Assembly (NCBI RefSeq): GCF_048544455.1
Contig: NC_133526.1
Location: 884,001-948,000 of the forward strand
Direction of reading: 5' to 3'
DNA: 64,000 bases
Source of the DNA: Silene latifolia
Taxonomy: Eukaryota; Streptophyta; Magnoliopsida; Caryophyllales; Caryophyllaceae
In this document: positions 34,826-45,709 of the stretch, piece by piece
Position numbering within the stretch: position 1 is the stretch's first letter
Layout of the letters: each line of letters starts with the position of its first letter
The notes under the pieces: model-generated
Seen by the model: only the letters and a program-made list of their open reading frames with translations
Database searches by the model: none
What the model was told of the DNA's origin: nothing
Position numbers and translations under genes: made by a program

Positions 34826-35508
34826 GGAAGGGAAAAATGGGTTGGTGCATGGATCTGAATAAAGGAGTCAATTGGGTTGAGTATTAGTGGGTCATAGACT
34901 CGTAGTGCTGGCAGTGGGTTGGGCTGGGCTGGGTTAGGGGTCAGTTCAGCCTGGGGCCCACCATGGGCTGATGGTGGGTGGAATGAGGCGGGACGGGTTG
35001 GGGGATTGGCGACATTGAACCATCCCGGTTGGGAAAAAGGGTAGTGGGCCGTGCGGGTTGGGTAGTATGGGCTGGGAATGAGTAAGCCTGAGCCCAGCCC
35101 GAGTTGATGTTACGGGCCATGTGGGTCAGTGGGCTGTTAGCTGGCCGGTCTAGTATGGGCTGGTTGGATCATACATATATCCAAAGTTATGTTGGGGCGT
35201 GTCACTCTAAGTTACCGAAATACGATATGTCGATAACTTAAAATGTGACATTGGCAATAGTACATCGCTTTTTTTTTGAAGTATTGGCAATAATCAATAG
35301 TACAACTTAATAAACAGTAAACACAATAAAACGATATGTCGATAATTAAAAGAGACATTAAAACACATAGTAATATAGCATTCGCGGTAATGTGGGTTTT
35401 ATTTGTATTTGGTGCCTAACATGACATACTCTAGATCTTAATGCTACTCATCTATGGTAAGTGGTATTCGGTGCATACCGTGTTTGTATACATGCGTCAT
35501 AAAATCAA
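34826..35508. other. Intergenic region with GGGCT-rich repeat and inhibitor-array flank
   Basis: 34860-35190 is a GGGCTGGGTT-rich dispersed repeat. From about 35210 the sequence resembles the 3' flanks of the inhibitor genes (phrases ATGTCGATAATTAAAA and GGGTTTTATTTGT recur at 35760-35870, 37780-37880 and 41500), showing that the array began here. Confidence 0.5.
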
Positions 35509-35544
35509 TCAACCAATTGTAAGAGTGCAAAGTACGTTATCGCA
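35509..35544 (-). pseudogene. Relic of a potato-type inhibitor I gene (C-terminal end only)
   Basis: On the minus strand the last codons read DNVLCTLTIG and stop, aligned with the DIVVRPPVIG-stop of the intact copies, and the 3' flank AATCAATCAACCAAT is shared. Upstream sequence is lost where a GACGG-family MITE fragment begins (about 35549). Confidence 0.6.
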
Positions 35545-35548
35545 AGGG

Positions 35549-35657
35549 AAAAGGTGAGTGGGAAGCACATGGGGGTGCCCCATCTTATCCCCTCTCCCTT
35601 TTTGTGAGAGGTCTTCAACTTGTGACGGAATTAGCCCGTCACATGCAAGACGCTTTG
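35549..35657. mobile_element. MITE of the GACGG family (copy 4), partial
   Basis: Matches the right part of copy 2, from GGTGAGTGGGAAGCACATGG to AAGACGCTTTG. The left part is missing. It abuts the inhibitor relic. Confidence 0.7.
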
Positions 35658-35911
35658 TTTATTTTTAAAGTAATCTTTCAATAAATTTATTAAAAGACCG
35701 TCTTTTGAAAATATATTATTATTAAAATTTAAAGATTAGAGCAGAAGAAGTATGATAATTGACAATAGTATGTCGATAATTAAAACATTAAATTAAAATA
35801 CACACTTTTTTTTGTACATAAATTAAAATACAAACTAGTGACATTATTCATGATTGGGCTTTTATTTGTGTTGACATATTACGTTTTTGAATACATGCCG
35901 AATATAATCAG

Positions 35912-36227
35912 TCAACCAATGACAGGTATTTCATATACGATGTCCAAACTATTGACCCAAACCCGAACCCGATCACATCTGAAGTCTTCGGTAACAGCTG
36001 AGCCTTTCAGCACCACTATTGCTTTCACAAGTCCGTTCTCTCTTTCGATGGTTTCTACTGCAAACTTCCCATTTGTCCCTACCAGCTCGGGCCATGCATT
36101 TTTCCCTATTATCGTCACATTTTTTAATCAAATATGATGTTAACGGGATTTGAACTGTGATACTCAGGTCATGAGTAAGCATAATAGATAATTTAGATCA
36201 AGAAGTTATATTACCTGGGCAGTCCAT
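35912..36227 (-). CDS. Potato-type inhibitor I (serine protease inhibitor), copy 1
   Basis: Two exons, 36227-36215 (13 nt, ATGGACTGCCCAG) and 36105-35912, GT-AG intron of 109 nt in phase 1. Total 207 nt gives 68 residues. The sequence begins MDCPGKNAWPELVGTNGKFA, then reads VETIEREN, SAVTEDFRCDRVRVWV and ends VIG. These are the standard features of the family (Pfam PF00280): Cys3 and Cys48 for the single disulfide, Trp9, the binding loop, and Arg pairs that brace the loop. By alignment with eglin-type inhibitors the scissile bond is Glu44-Asp45, so P1 is Glu. No signal peptide, as is usual for the small cytosolic forms. The likely role is defence against insect or pathogen proteases. A small gene with a 13-nt first exon is easily missed. 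Confidence 0.92.
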
Positions 36228-37194
36228 TTCTTGCTTTTTGAATCTTGTTCTTCGTTAGTATTTGAGTTAATGTGTTTGTTATTTTTGGTCTAACAATTGT
36301 TCAAACGATTTGTATATATAGACATACTGTATTTTTGAACGAGTTTTATTGATAAGTGATAACGTAGACTTAAAATACGTGTCAAGGAGTATTGTTTAGC
36401 ACGTATTGTTAAAATATTGTTATTTGACTAAAATGATAATATAGTTAACAATAATAATATAGTATTAAGGTACATCAAACTATTCGATTGTGCAAGGAAC
36501 GTGGCGTAGAGAAAGTGATATGCTAAAATTCTTATTAAAACGGAAATATCCGTGTTAAACCTTAAGACAAATCAAATATATATCACATGATATAACAAGT
36601 TGTTTAGAAAATATCAAAATTTTTGCCCCTATTATCAGCATATCGCCATGTGTGATAACTACGTTATTTATGTGTTTTTCATGCCTAAAAACCTTCACTT
36701 ACAGCTCACTTAAATTCATGTTATGTGCATATTCATGTTTTAAATGCTCAAGATGCTCAAAAACATTACATAGACGTTTAGTAAAATTTGAATTTTGAAG
36801 GAAAAAAATAAAATCTAACTTATAAACTTTAATAAGCTCAAAAAATATACATATGCTTAAAAACAAATAAAGTTGAGATAATAAGCTAAAAAAAATACAT
36901 ATATGCTCAAAAACAAAAAAATTGGAGGTAATACATCGATGTAGGTTCCTTTTTCTCATGTCTTAATAACTTGCTTCTTGATCGTCATTATTATGTATCT
37001 AGGCCTCTCAACGAATAATGTCCATAGATTTATATAGTCGATCATACGATGAAGTAGACATGCTGTAGCAGAAGATAAATCTTAAGCTCGCTTAGATAAT
37101 CGAGATTACTAATTGTACGGAACGCTGAATAAAGTAAGTTATATTCAAATTCAGTCAATAAAGACCTGAGAAAAATGGTCTTTCTAAGTTATAA
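36228..37194. other. Promoter side of inhibitor copy 1
   Basis: The segment around 36460-36540 (GGAACGTGGCGTAGAGAAAG) matches promoter-side segments at 38848-38890 and 42596-42625. The rest is AT-rich, with AAAAACAAA and ATGCTCAAAAA repeats at 36740-36930. No other gene seen. Confidence 0.5.
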
Positions 37195-37509
37195 GAGCAT
37201 CTACAGTGGTAAGCCACAATACCTTGTAGCTTAACTTGCCATGTCAAAATTTCTAGCCATATTGCTTCAAAACTACATACTTCTCCAATGGTAAGCTACA
37301 ACCATCGTGTAGCTTGAAATTCTTGAATGGTCCCACATTAACCTAATTATCCAATAGAAAACAAGCTATTTAATTTCAAGCATGTAGCTTGTTGGAGCAG
37401 GTGTTGCTCGTAAGCGGGTTATTTTTTCGTTGCTCCAATGGTAAGCATGTAGCTTGACAATTTACATAAATTGCAAGCAAGTCCCTCCACTATACCATTG
37501 GAGTTGCTC
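37195..37509. mobile_element. Tourist-like MITE (GAGCATC family), second copy
   Basis: GAGCATCTACAGTGG at left and CCATTGGAGTTGCTC at right, TAA on both sides (37192-37194, 37510-37512). Shares CATGTAGCTTG phrases with 24029-24301. Confidence 0.75.
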
Positions 37510-37930
37510 TAAGAGGCCATTTTCCATACTGATTTATTTGTTTTTCTTACCCATTTTATTGTTTATCGTGGCTTATATTATTTCTTAATTTCATACCATA
37601 TTTTCATAATATTCGTACTCATTTCATCTTTAAAAGTGATTATGATTCAAACCTATTTTATTTTTAAAGTATTATCTCATACCGTATTTGGAAGGAGTAT
37701 ATTGTTATTAAAATTTAATAATTAGAACGGAAGGAGTATGACGATTCGCAATAGTAGAACTCAATAAACACGATAATAATTTATGTCGATAATTAAAACA
37801 AACATTAAAATACAAACTAGTAGTCCATAACCCGTATAGTACGTGATAGTATTCACGATGGGGTTTTATTTATTGCGTTTTTATTTGTGTTTATTTATTT
37901 CGTTTTTTAATACATGCATAATAGAATCAA

Positions 37931-38352
37931 TCAACCAATGACCGGAGGGCGAACTACGATATCGTAAGAATCGACCCAAACCCGAACCCGATCACATCTG
38001 AAGTCACCAGTAACATCTGAGCCATCAAGCACGACTATTGCTTTCACCAGTCCGTTCTCTCGTTCGATCGTTTCTACTGCCAATTTCCCATTTGTCCCAA
38101 CCAGCTCGGGCCATGCATTTTTCCCTATTATATCATCGCATTTTAATCAATCCGTCAGCATCAAAATAACGACATTCAAAATAATCATATACGAGTATAG
38201 GAGTAGTTATTTTGTATACATATGGAATTATATATAGTACGGAGTACATTATTATTTTTGTAAATCGTGACAAAGACCCAGTTTGGCAATCGGCAGAAAT
38301 AAATAAATCGATAATTTATTAGATCAAGTTTTTTATTACCTTTGCAATCCAT
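37931..38352 (-). CDS. Potato-type inhibitor I, copy 2
   Basis: Exons 38352-38340 (ATGGATTGCAAAG) and 38124-37931, phase-1 GT-AG intron of 215 nt, 68 residues. It begins MDCKGKNAWPELVGTNGKLA and contains DVTGDFRCDRVRVWVDSYDI, ending PPVIG. Cys3 and Cys48 are kept. The predicted P1 residue is Gly44 (P1' Asp45), unlike copies 1 and 3; a Gly at P1 may weaken inhibition or shift specificity. Exon lengths (13 and 194 nt) equal those of the other copies, so only the intron has changed in length. It is closest to copy 3 over the last 15 residues. Confidence 0.9.
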
Positions 38353-39350
38353 TTCCTGCTTCTTGAATCTTGATCTTCCTTAGTATTTCAAATAATTAAT
38401 GTTTTTTTGCTCTAACCAATGTTCGAACTTCAATGATTTATATAGACATATTTTGGACGAGATTTACGTGCTAACTCTGCTAATAAGGAGTACGGATTAT
38501 TGTTACGTATTGTTAAAATATAGCTATTTGACTAAGATGATAACGTAGACGAGATAACAAATTCTCGTTTAAGCCGGGTCTTTTCCATGTTAAGTTTACG
38601 ATGGAAAAAATGTCGTCATTTTGTAAAAAAAGTTACTAATGAGTATCATTTAACGATAAAAATTTGCAACTAATGTTAGAGCTAAGTTGTACTTGGTAAC
38701 TTTGTATCACAATACTATCACATTTTATTTAAACGGGTCATATTTTCTTCATTTTAAGCTTAAAACAAAAAAGACCGGTCTTAGAAGAGACTTAGGGGAT
38801 AGATAATTAAGGTACATCTCAAAATTATCCAGTAGGTAGTTCAAGGAACGTGGCGTAAGGGAAGTTATATGCTAAAGCCGCCATTGTCAACCATGTGAAT
38901 GTTTGACCTTATCATAATACGGAGTAATCCGCAGGGACGATGTAAACCTTTTTTTTTTTTGACAGTCTTAGACTCTTAGACCATAAGTCCATAATCCATA
39001 AATAATATTTACGGGATTGCTCCTCAAAAGACTTAAACTTGAGACCCTTAAAAATTCACCCAAATTTGAATCAATAAACTTCACCCTTGCAGGTGGGCCG
39101 ACATAATAATATAAACAAGTACTCGTATTTATTTCAACTTTTTGTATGGATATTCTCATATGTACTAGTGTAAAACAATTTTATTTATTAAGGTGATCGA
39201 TAGAATAATTTTGGTATTGTTTATTGATTGAGTGTTTGAGACTCGTATACTCATACATATATAGACCCTGAGTATAAGTATAACTTATCTCGAAAGACGA
39301 GGAAAAAGAAAATTCAACTTTAAACGTATAAAGTTATACGGACTGCGAAG
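38353..39350. other. Promoter side of inhibitor copy 2
   Basis: Contains AGGAACGTGGCGTAAGGGAA and CATTGTCAACCATGTGAATG (38845-38915), nearly repeated upstream of copy 3 (42596-42655). Further out, 39165-39330 matches 43265-43415. No separate gene seen. Confidence 0.5.
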
Positions 39351-39751
39351 TAGGGCTGAGCAAAAAATCCGATTATCCAAACTGATCTGATATCCGAACC
39401 GAATCCGATCCGATTTTTTGGATATCTGATCCGAAAGTTAAGTTTGGTTTGAATATCTGATCCGAAACCTTTGGTTTTGGTTTGGATATGGATATTAGAA
39501 TTAAAACATTTGGATATTCGATCTGATTCGAAACTATAGTTTTCTAGTATAATTTCGAGAAAATAAAATTTTATTTGATACAACGACTTAATTAATGTTT
39601 AAAATATTAGAGAAATATCTAGGTGTTACTTAAATTTTATGTCCAGAACATTGGAATAAGAATATTGGATATCTAACTTCAGGATTTCTAATATGGATAT
39701 CCGATTCGAACTAATATTTTGGATTAAATATCCGATCCGTAATCTGCCCTA
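39351..39751. mobile_element. hAT-like small element
   Basis: Begins TAGGGCTGAGCAAAAAATCC and ends ATCTGCCCTA. Flanks CTGCGAAG (39343-39350) and CTACGAAG (39752-39759) are an 8-bp duplication with one change. The interior is rich in ATCCGATCCGAA/GGATATC phrases in both orientations. It interrupts the tandem unit of inhibitor copy 2; the sister unit near 43437 lacks it, so it arrived after the duplication. Confidence 0.75.
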
Positions 39752-39759
39752 CTACGAAG

Positions 39760-41460
39760 TATTATTATGAAAGATTAACATTTTTCATTATATCCTTGGA
39801 GGTTTCGAACAAAATACATAATAAGCATAATCAATGGCGTAATAAGGATTTATAGTGAAAGACGAAAGATATGAAAAGCAGTTGGGGAGAGAATGAGGAT
39901 CGAAATTTTGTTATAAATTTTAACAATTGTAATCGAAAATGAACCATTTATATAGTCTATAAATTGTTATTTCAGGTTCTGGATAACGTGATATCATCAA
40001 TATATGAGTTAGAGTTGATCATGGGCTGGGCCACGCGGGCTTGGGACGGGCCAAGATGATAAATATGGCCCATATGTGCGGGCTGGGCCAGGTCAGGCCA
40101 AATGAGTAGGCCTATTTAGCGAGCCTAAACCCGACCCTTATGGGCTAAATTGGACTTTCGGGTTTAAATGGGTTTTTTGGGCCCTAAAATTTGCGCTTAC
40201 CAAACGAGATAATTAGCAGAATACTTTTCAACTAGTACTTTAAGATAGTAGTTAGTTTATAAGTTTCTACAAAATATGATGAAATGCATATGAATTAAAC
40301 TCCAAAAAATATGAGAAAGACAATTGTCGACACATTAGAATGCTTAAGCACGTATAGTAGATATAATTTATGTTACGTACACATCACTTTTAAATCTCAA
40401 TAAATATATAGTACATGAGTTTGTAGAGAGTTATTTATAAGTTTAACGCTACATAAACAAACTTCATAAGAAAAAAATATCGGCAACTCTCCTATAGAAC
40501 CATCATATAGCATAGGACTGGCCCAAAAGGAGAGAAGCCCAAAGATAATACTTCATTTAATTTATATTTTAACAAGACGACATTTTATGATAAAAATTAA
40601 CATATTTAAATATAGAAGTTATTAATATAAAACTTTAGGTTATCAAAATAAAATATTTTTTTTACAAGTTTATTAACTAATTTTTTTGGGTTTTTGGTTA
40701 TTTGATTAAAAAGGTGAGTTATAAGTTAATTGTTTGGGCTTTTGGATTATGGATTGGTCTTATGCTATAATACGGTCTTATAGAACAATTTGTGAAAAAA
40801 TATTCCTTAACTAAATAATTGAGGCTGTGCTGGGCCAAAATTTGGGTTAAACGCTCGACCCAAACCCGCCCCAAAAGTACTTCAGGCTTCTTTAGGCGCC
40901 CATGGGCTTTTTGGGCCAAGATAAAAGGCCCAAGCATTTCAAAAAAACGGGTTGGGCAGATCGGGCCGAGGACTTACCGTTTGATCACCTCTAATGTCAT
41001 GAATTGCCTTACAAAATGGAGAAAAGTCGATTGAATTGGCCCGTGACAATTAGTTGGGCCCTTTTATTCGTTTTGGGCCTTTGCAGCCTTTTATGAGCCC
41101 AATAAACTAGCACGAGAATTATTCACAACGTGAAAAGTTAGTACAATTTTGAGACTCGTCGAACATGGAGTGCTTTAGAGCTCAAGCAAAAGAGTAAATT
41201 TCCGAATCGTTTTGATTTGTTTGATTACGTTTTTCGTCATGTTAAAATCGTTTTTTTTTTGTCGTCATGATGAAAACATTTTTTTTTTTTTTATTTAGTA
41301 ATGTTTTGACACTATTTAGCAACCTCCAACGAAAAATCATTATACAACAATACAAGAGATCTCACAATAAACACAATAAACTTATTACTCGTTTATTATT
41401 AAGAAAGAACAATAGAAGTATCGAACATATATTTTTCACATCATTCAACATTTACGATAA
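39760..41460. other. Spacer of the inhibitor array
   Basis: 39770-39870 pairs with 43440-43560 of the next unit. GGGCC/GGCCC-rich repeats lie at 40015-40200 and 40825-41110. The segment 41037-41112 (TGGCCCGTGACAATTAGTTG...) recurs at 43917-43996, marking the far end of the duplicated unit. No gene seen. Confidence 0.5.
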
Positions 41461-41584
41461 AAAATACGGCGTATACTATATAAATACGAGGTATCCCGTA
41501 TAGTACAGTGGTAGTATTCACGATAGGATTTTATTTGTGTTATAGCGAATTTCGTTTTTGAATACATATATGTAATAGAATCAA

Positions 41585-42090
41585 TCAACCAATGACAGGA
41601 GGACGAACGACGATATCGTAAGAATCAACCCAAACCCGAACCCGATCACATCGAACATCTGCAGTAACAAACGAGCCTTCCAGCACGACCATTGCTTTCA
41701 CCAGTCCGTTCTCTTTTTCGATCGTTTCTACTGCCAACTTCCCATTTGTCCCAACCAGCTCGGGCCATGCATTTTTCCCTATTATCGTCACATTTTAATC
41801 AACCCGTCAGCATCAAAATAAAGACATTCAATAATTAATTAATTATATGTACTCCGTATTATGTATGGATATGAAATTACATTTTTGCTTCCGAGACAAA
41901 TAAATATTTTTCTCGTAACGTTGATAAGGTAAATAAACAAATGAAACGAATAAAATATATAATATGGGAATTAAAAATATAACTATTTTGGCTACTTTTT
42001 GTTTTACGGTTATGTGTATGTACATTATAAAACGATAAGGAAATATAATCGATACTTTAAATCAAGAAGTTTATTACCTTGGCAGTCCAT
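41585..42090 (-). CDS. Potato-type inhibitor I, copy 3
   Basis: Exons 42090-42078 (ATGGACTGCCAAG) and 41778-41585, phase-1 GT-AG intron of 299 nt, 68 residues. It begins MDCQGKNAWPELVGTNGKLA and contains SFVTADVRCDRVRVWVDSYD, ending PPVIG. The predicted scissile bond is Ala44-Asp45, so P1 is Ala, which would suit elastase- or subtilisin-like proteases better than trypsin (inference from P1 rules of the family). Phe46 of the loop is Val here. A SINE (42187-42427) sits about 100 bp upstream of the ATG and may lie in or near its promoter. Confidence 0.91.
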
Positions 42091-42186
42091 TTCTTGCTTC
42101 TTGAATCTTGATGGTCGTTAGAATTTGAGTTAATTAATATGTTTGTTTCTTTGTTATTTTTGCTTTAACCAATAATGTTCAAAGAT

Positions 42187-42427
42187 ACCCAAGATGTGTG
42201 AGTCTAGTGGAATTTCAGGGTAACCTCAAAGCCTCCTAAGGAGGAATTGCGAGGTCCTGGGTTCGATTCCCTAGATGAACACTCTCCTGGGGACCTGACG
42301 CCCGGAGAGGGAATAATCCCCGCGGGAAAGAACTCACATGGTACAAGCGCCTAGCAGGGTGGGGTCCTGTATCCGGGGAGGATCCAACCTCCTCGTCATC
42401 AAAAAAAAAAAAAATAAAAAAAAAATA
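42187..42427 (+). mobile_element. SINE, full-length or nearly so
   Basis: Flanked by the exact 16-bp duplication AATAATGTTCAAAGAT (42171-42186 and 42428-42443). Has a B-box GGGTTCGATTCC near 42260, a plausible A-box region near 42200, and a 3' end CCTCCTCGTCATC followed by an A-rich tail. This is the best-kept copy of the family also seen at 11053-11205. It is transcribed by pol III and depends on a LINE for movement. Confidence 0.9.
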
Positions 42428-42443
42428 AATAATGTTCAAAGAT

Positions 42444-42660
42444 TTTATATATATAGACATATTTTTGGCCGAGTTTTGATGGTAACGTAGACTAAGCCCT
42501 AGGGTACGTGCTACGGATTACGGAGTATTGTTTAGCACGTATTGTTATAAAACTTAGTATAATATTGCTATTTGACTAAAGATGATAGTGTATAGGAACG
42601 TGGCGTATAGGAAGCCAAAAGCCGACATTGTCAACCATTTGAATGTTTGACCTTATCTAT
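42444..42660. promoter_or_regulatory. Promoter-side segment of inhibitor copy 3
   Basis: Contains GGAACGTGGCGTATAGGAAG and CATTGTCAACCATTTGAATG, shared with the corresponding segment of copy 2. ACGTGGC is a G-box-like core (bZIP/bHLH site). It is kept in all three inhibitor promoters (also about 36500 and 38850). Confidence 0.45.
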
Positions 42661-42848
42661 ACACAAAATCTCATCATTGAAGACGGCACGTATCCGTTAC
42701 TTTGGAGTGATGGATACCATTTCCTCTCACAAAATACTCAAATAGAGGAGAGAGAGAAGCACATGGGGGTGCCCCACCTTGTCCCCCTATCCGTTTTGTG
42801 AGTGGCATTACCCGTCACTTGCTCCGACCCGTCTTCAGCAAGGCTAAC
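42661..42848. mobile_element. MITE of the GACGG family (copy 5)
   Basis: ACACAAAATCTCATCATTGA at left; contains GCACATGGGGGTGCCCCACC; right end diverged (CGTCTTCAGCAAGGCTAAC). Flanks TTATCTAT and TGATCTAT are an imperfect 8-bp duplication. Confidence 0.65.
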
Positions 42849-44401
42849 TGATCTATATATACGTACCTTGTTTAAGACGGATACTTAAATAAAAGTATCG
42901 ATTATAAATCTTAAGATGGGTCAAATACATATCAAATAGGATGATGAGTTGTCTAAAAAATGTCAAAATTTTTGCCTATATTATTACCATATGCTTGTAT
43001 TTGATTCATTTTAATAGGTAAAAACAAATGTTCCGTCTTAAGCAAGATTAATATTGTGTAATATTTTACCGATAATAATGACGTTTGCTATTACCAAAAT
43101 AACTACCTACCTTCATCAAATGATAATAACTATCTGGATGACAAGATCTGTTTTATCATAAAAACGGATATTGACGTCTTAAATAGGAACTCCTATTTGA
43201 AAGTCTAGGAACTCCTATTTGAAATTTTGGTATAGATATTCTCATCTCATATTCACTATATTATGAAAAGGGTTTATTCAATAAGGCGATTGATTGGATA
43301 ATTTGGGTATTTTTATAGATTCAGTGTCTGAGATTCGTATAGTCGTACTACATATGCAGAGTATGTAACTCTTCTCGAAAGAAAGGAGAAAAGGAAAAAA
43401 AGAAAATTCAACTTCAAATATAATTTAAAATCTTATGTATTACTATGAATGAATTATACCCTTTGAGGTTTGGAAATTGGAACCAAACACACATAATGAT
43501 TAATGAGTATATTAATCGACTTAATAAGGATTCGTAGTCCAGGACGAAGATTTCATATTTGGACAAATTAGTAATGTACGAGTAAAAACTTTCAATTTTT
43601 TCATTGTATGGAAGATACAACCGTCCTCCAAATCTTCTTTAATTAAATTGACTAATGTGTACATAATTCATAATCGCACTTTTTTTGGGTATATAAAAGT
43701 TTAGGTTTAAGATATGTCTTATCCGAACCAAAGTCAAGGTAGATCACCTGTCTTTTTAAGGGTTTAAAACGATGTTTACAGATCGCTTATTAATGTCATC
43801 TTTTAATCCAATAAAAATCGAACTTTTACTTCATTGGGAGCGGACTCTTTCATGCTATGATAACGTGATAGCTCAACGTGTGAGTTGACTTACAAGTTGG
43901 AGAAAAGTCAATTAAATTGGCCCGTGAGTTTTAGGGCTGAAACCCTTTTAGTCGTTTTGGGCTTTTATAGTGTTTTTATGAGCCCAACAAAGAAGCACAA
44001 GAATAATGCACAATTTATTGCCGTATACAGCCCACACAAATTCTCATTTATGACGTGCTAAATTCGTCACAAACTTATGACGTGAGACAAGCTTGCAAAT
44101 GGGAGGGCAAGTCAAAGGGGTTATAAAAAGTCACAAATTTGTTAAGTCACAAGAAAGACGGATCGCCCTACCTATCTCATAGGCTTCATTAAAAAATAAT
44201 TACTCCATAGATTTGTTAAGGAAACTTTTTCAATTTGGCTAGCGATTGGAATTCTATATCTTCCGTATCAAATTTTGTGTCGATTTCGTATGTGTTTGAA
44301 AATACATAAATTCAATATCAAACTTGGAATATTTTACAGTCGATAATGATAAATTTTGTGACATAAGATAAGGTTGTTGTATATCGGAAAATATTCTATT
44401 T
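42849..44401. other. Outer flank of the inhibitor array
   Basis: Second half of tandem unit 2 (to about 44000). A related MITE fragment begins ACACAAATTCTCATTTATGA at 44035 and fades near 44165. No gene seen. It ends at the GAATA target duplication of the next element. Confidence 0.5.
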
Positions 44402-44406
44402 GAATA

Positions 44407-45024
44407 TGTTCCGGGTGTAATTCCAGAGCAAGTATAGTTACCACCCGTGGCTTGTTGAATGATATCTTGAGTTGGATTCTCCTTTGGTCTTAATCGTTCC
44501 TCTCGGTCTCTCCTGCAACAATGAACGAATCGAGGGCTTGGCTTTGTGCCAAGCGTATTCACCCGACGCTCAAGTCGATGAAACTTAAAGGATAAGTTGT
44601 TGCTTGGTGAATGTATAATGTAGAGAGATAAGGAAGATATTACTGGATGAATAGTGTATTTAGGTTTAGTTGTGTATATGTTGGGATCCTTTCCTTAATG
44701 AAGGTTGAGGGGTATTTATAGGCTTTCACCTTTTGTCACGTAGTGGCCAAGTGGCCAAGTGGCTAGCGGTGGAAAGTCGATCTACCCCTCGGCCGAGGGA
44801 CCTATGGCGGCCGGCGGGCCTGTTGACTCACCGCCGAGTGGTCTTGGATGTGAGTACGCGGGTATGTGCCCCTACTGGAAGTTGCCATGCCGAGACCAGT
44901 GACAGCCGAGATGGGTCAAATTTCTGCATCGGCTAGGGCCGCCTAAGCCGTTGACTTCTTTGTGGACATCTTTGACCTTGCTCAATATGTTGACTTGGTC
45001 GTGGTGCGAGAATATGCCCCATCA
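44407..45024 (-). repeat. LTR (3' LTR) of Tat-type element copy 2
   Basis: TGTTCCGGGTGTAATTCC...AATATGCCCCATCA, 618 bp. Minus-strand TATA box CCTATAAATACCCC near 44712. Confidence 0.92.
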
Positions 45025-45532
45025 ATTTGCCCCCAGCGTAGTCTATGCCGTGGTATGGGCTCAGATGTACGTTTGAGCGTATATTCTGCGTAAGTAATTT
45101 CTTTGAAAATTTACGCATCGGCTTCTTCTCATGGCGGCTTCTTTTACCTCGGCCTGGTCTTTCTTAGGCCGTACCATATCCCCCTCCACATGGATGTGTA
45201 AAGGGCATCCGATGTGGAAAAGAAAGTGACGCCGGCCGAGACCAGGGATTGAGTGTGCCGGTTGTTTTTGATTGCCCCGTACGCTATATAGCCTTTGGTT
45301 GACATGGTGGCCGTGCGAGAAATGATGCCTGGGAATTTGTTGAGGAAGGTGAATAGGCGGAGAGATACGAATGGGCGTGTTGAAGACGTTTGGTCACCGC
45401 TGTTGCCGATTGACGTTCAATCTGTTGCAACGATTGACATCCGTGGTTGCATGTCCGACACGTGTCTGTCCGTTGATTGGCTGACGCTTCATGGGCTGTT
45501 CCCTGATTGGTCCTTCTCTATGGGCTTTTTCC

Positions 45533-45540
45533 TATAAATA
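45533..45540 (+). promoter_or_regulatory. TATA box for the antisense ORF, element copy 2
   Basis: CCTATAAATAGGG on the plus strand, about 175 nt before the ATG at 45710 and outside the LTR. Conserved with 14817-14824 of copy 1 in both sequence and position. Confidence 0.6.
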
Positions 45541-45709
45541 GGGTAGTTGCCCCGTGAAATTGGCCACCAATTTCATTCTCCAAAATTTTCCTCTCTAAAC
45601 TTTCAAAGGTTTTCTTTGTCTTCCAATCTTGAGTTGTTACTCCGTGAGTGTTTTCTTTAAGGTAAACAAACAAACTTCCTCCTTATTTTGTTAAGTAACT
45701 ATTGCTATC

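Larger units (their letters stand above)
37850..44000. repeat. Tandem duplication of the inhibitor locus (two long units)
   Basis: Unit 1 about 37850-41115 and unit 2 about 41500-44000 share, in the same order, 3' flank, inhibitor gene, promoter segment GGAACGTGGCGTA, the 39.2/43.3 kb segment, the 39.8/43.5 kb segment and the GGCCC repeat at 41.04/43.92 kb. Period is about 3.0-3.7 kb, altered by later insertions. Copy 1 at 35.9 kb belongs to an older, shorter unit. Confidence 0.75.

Noticed and set aside
42240-42300. tRNA gene suggested by GGTTCGATTCC
   Set aside because: No cloverleaf around it; it is the B-box of a SINE with poly(A) and 16-bp flanking duplication.
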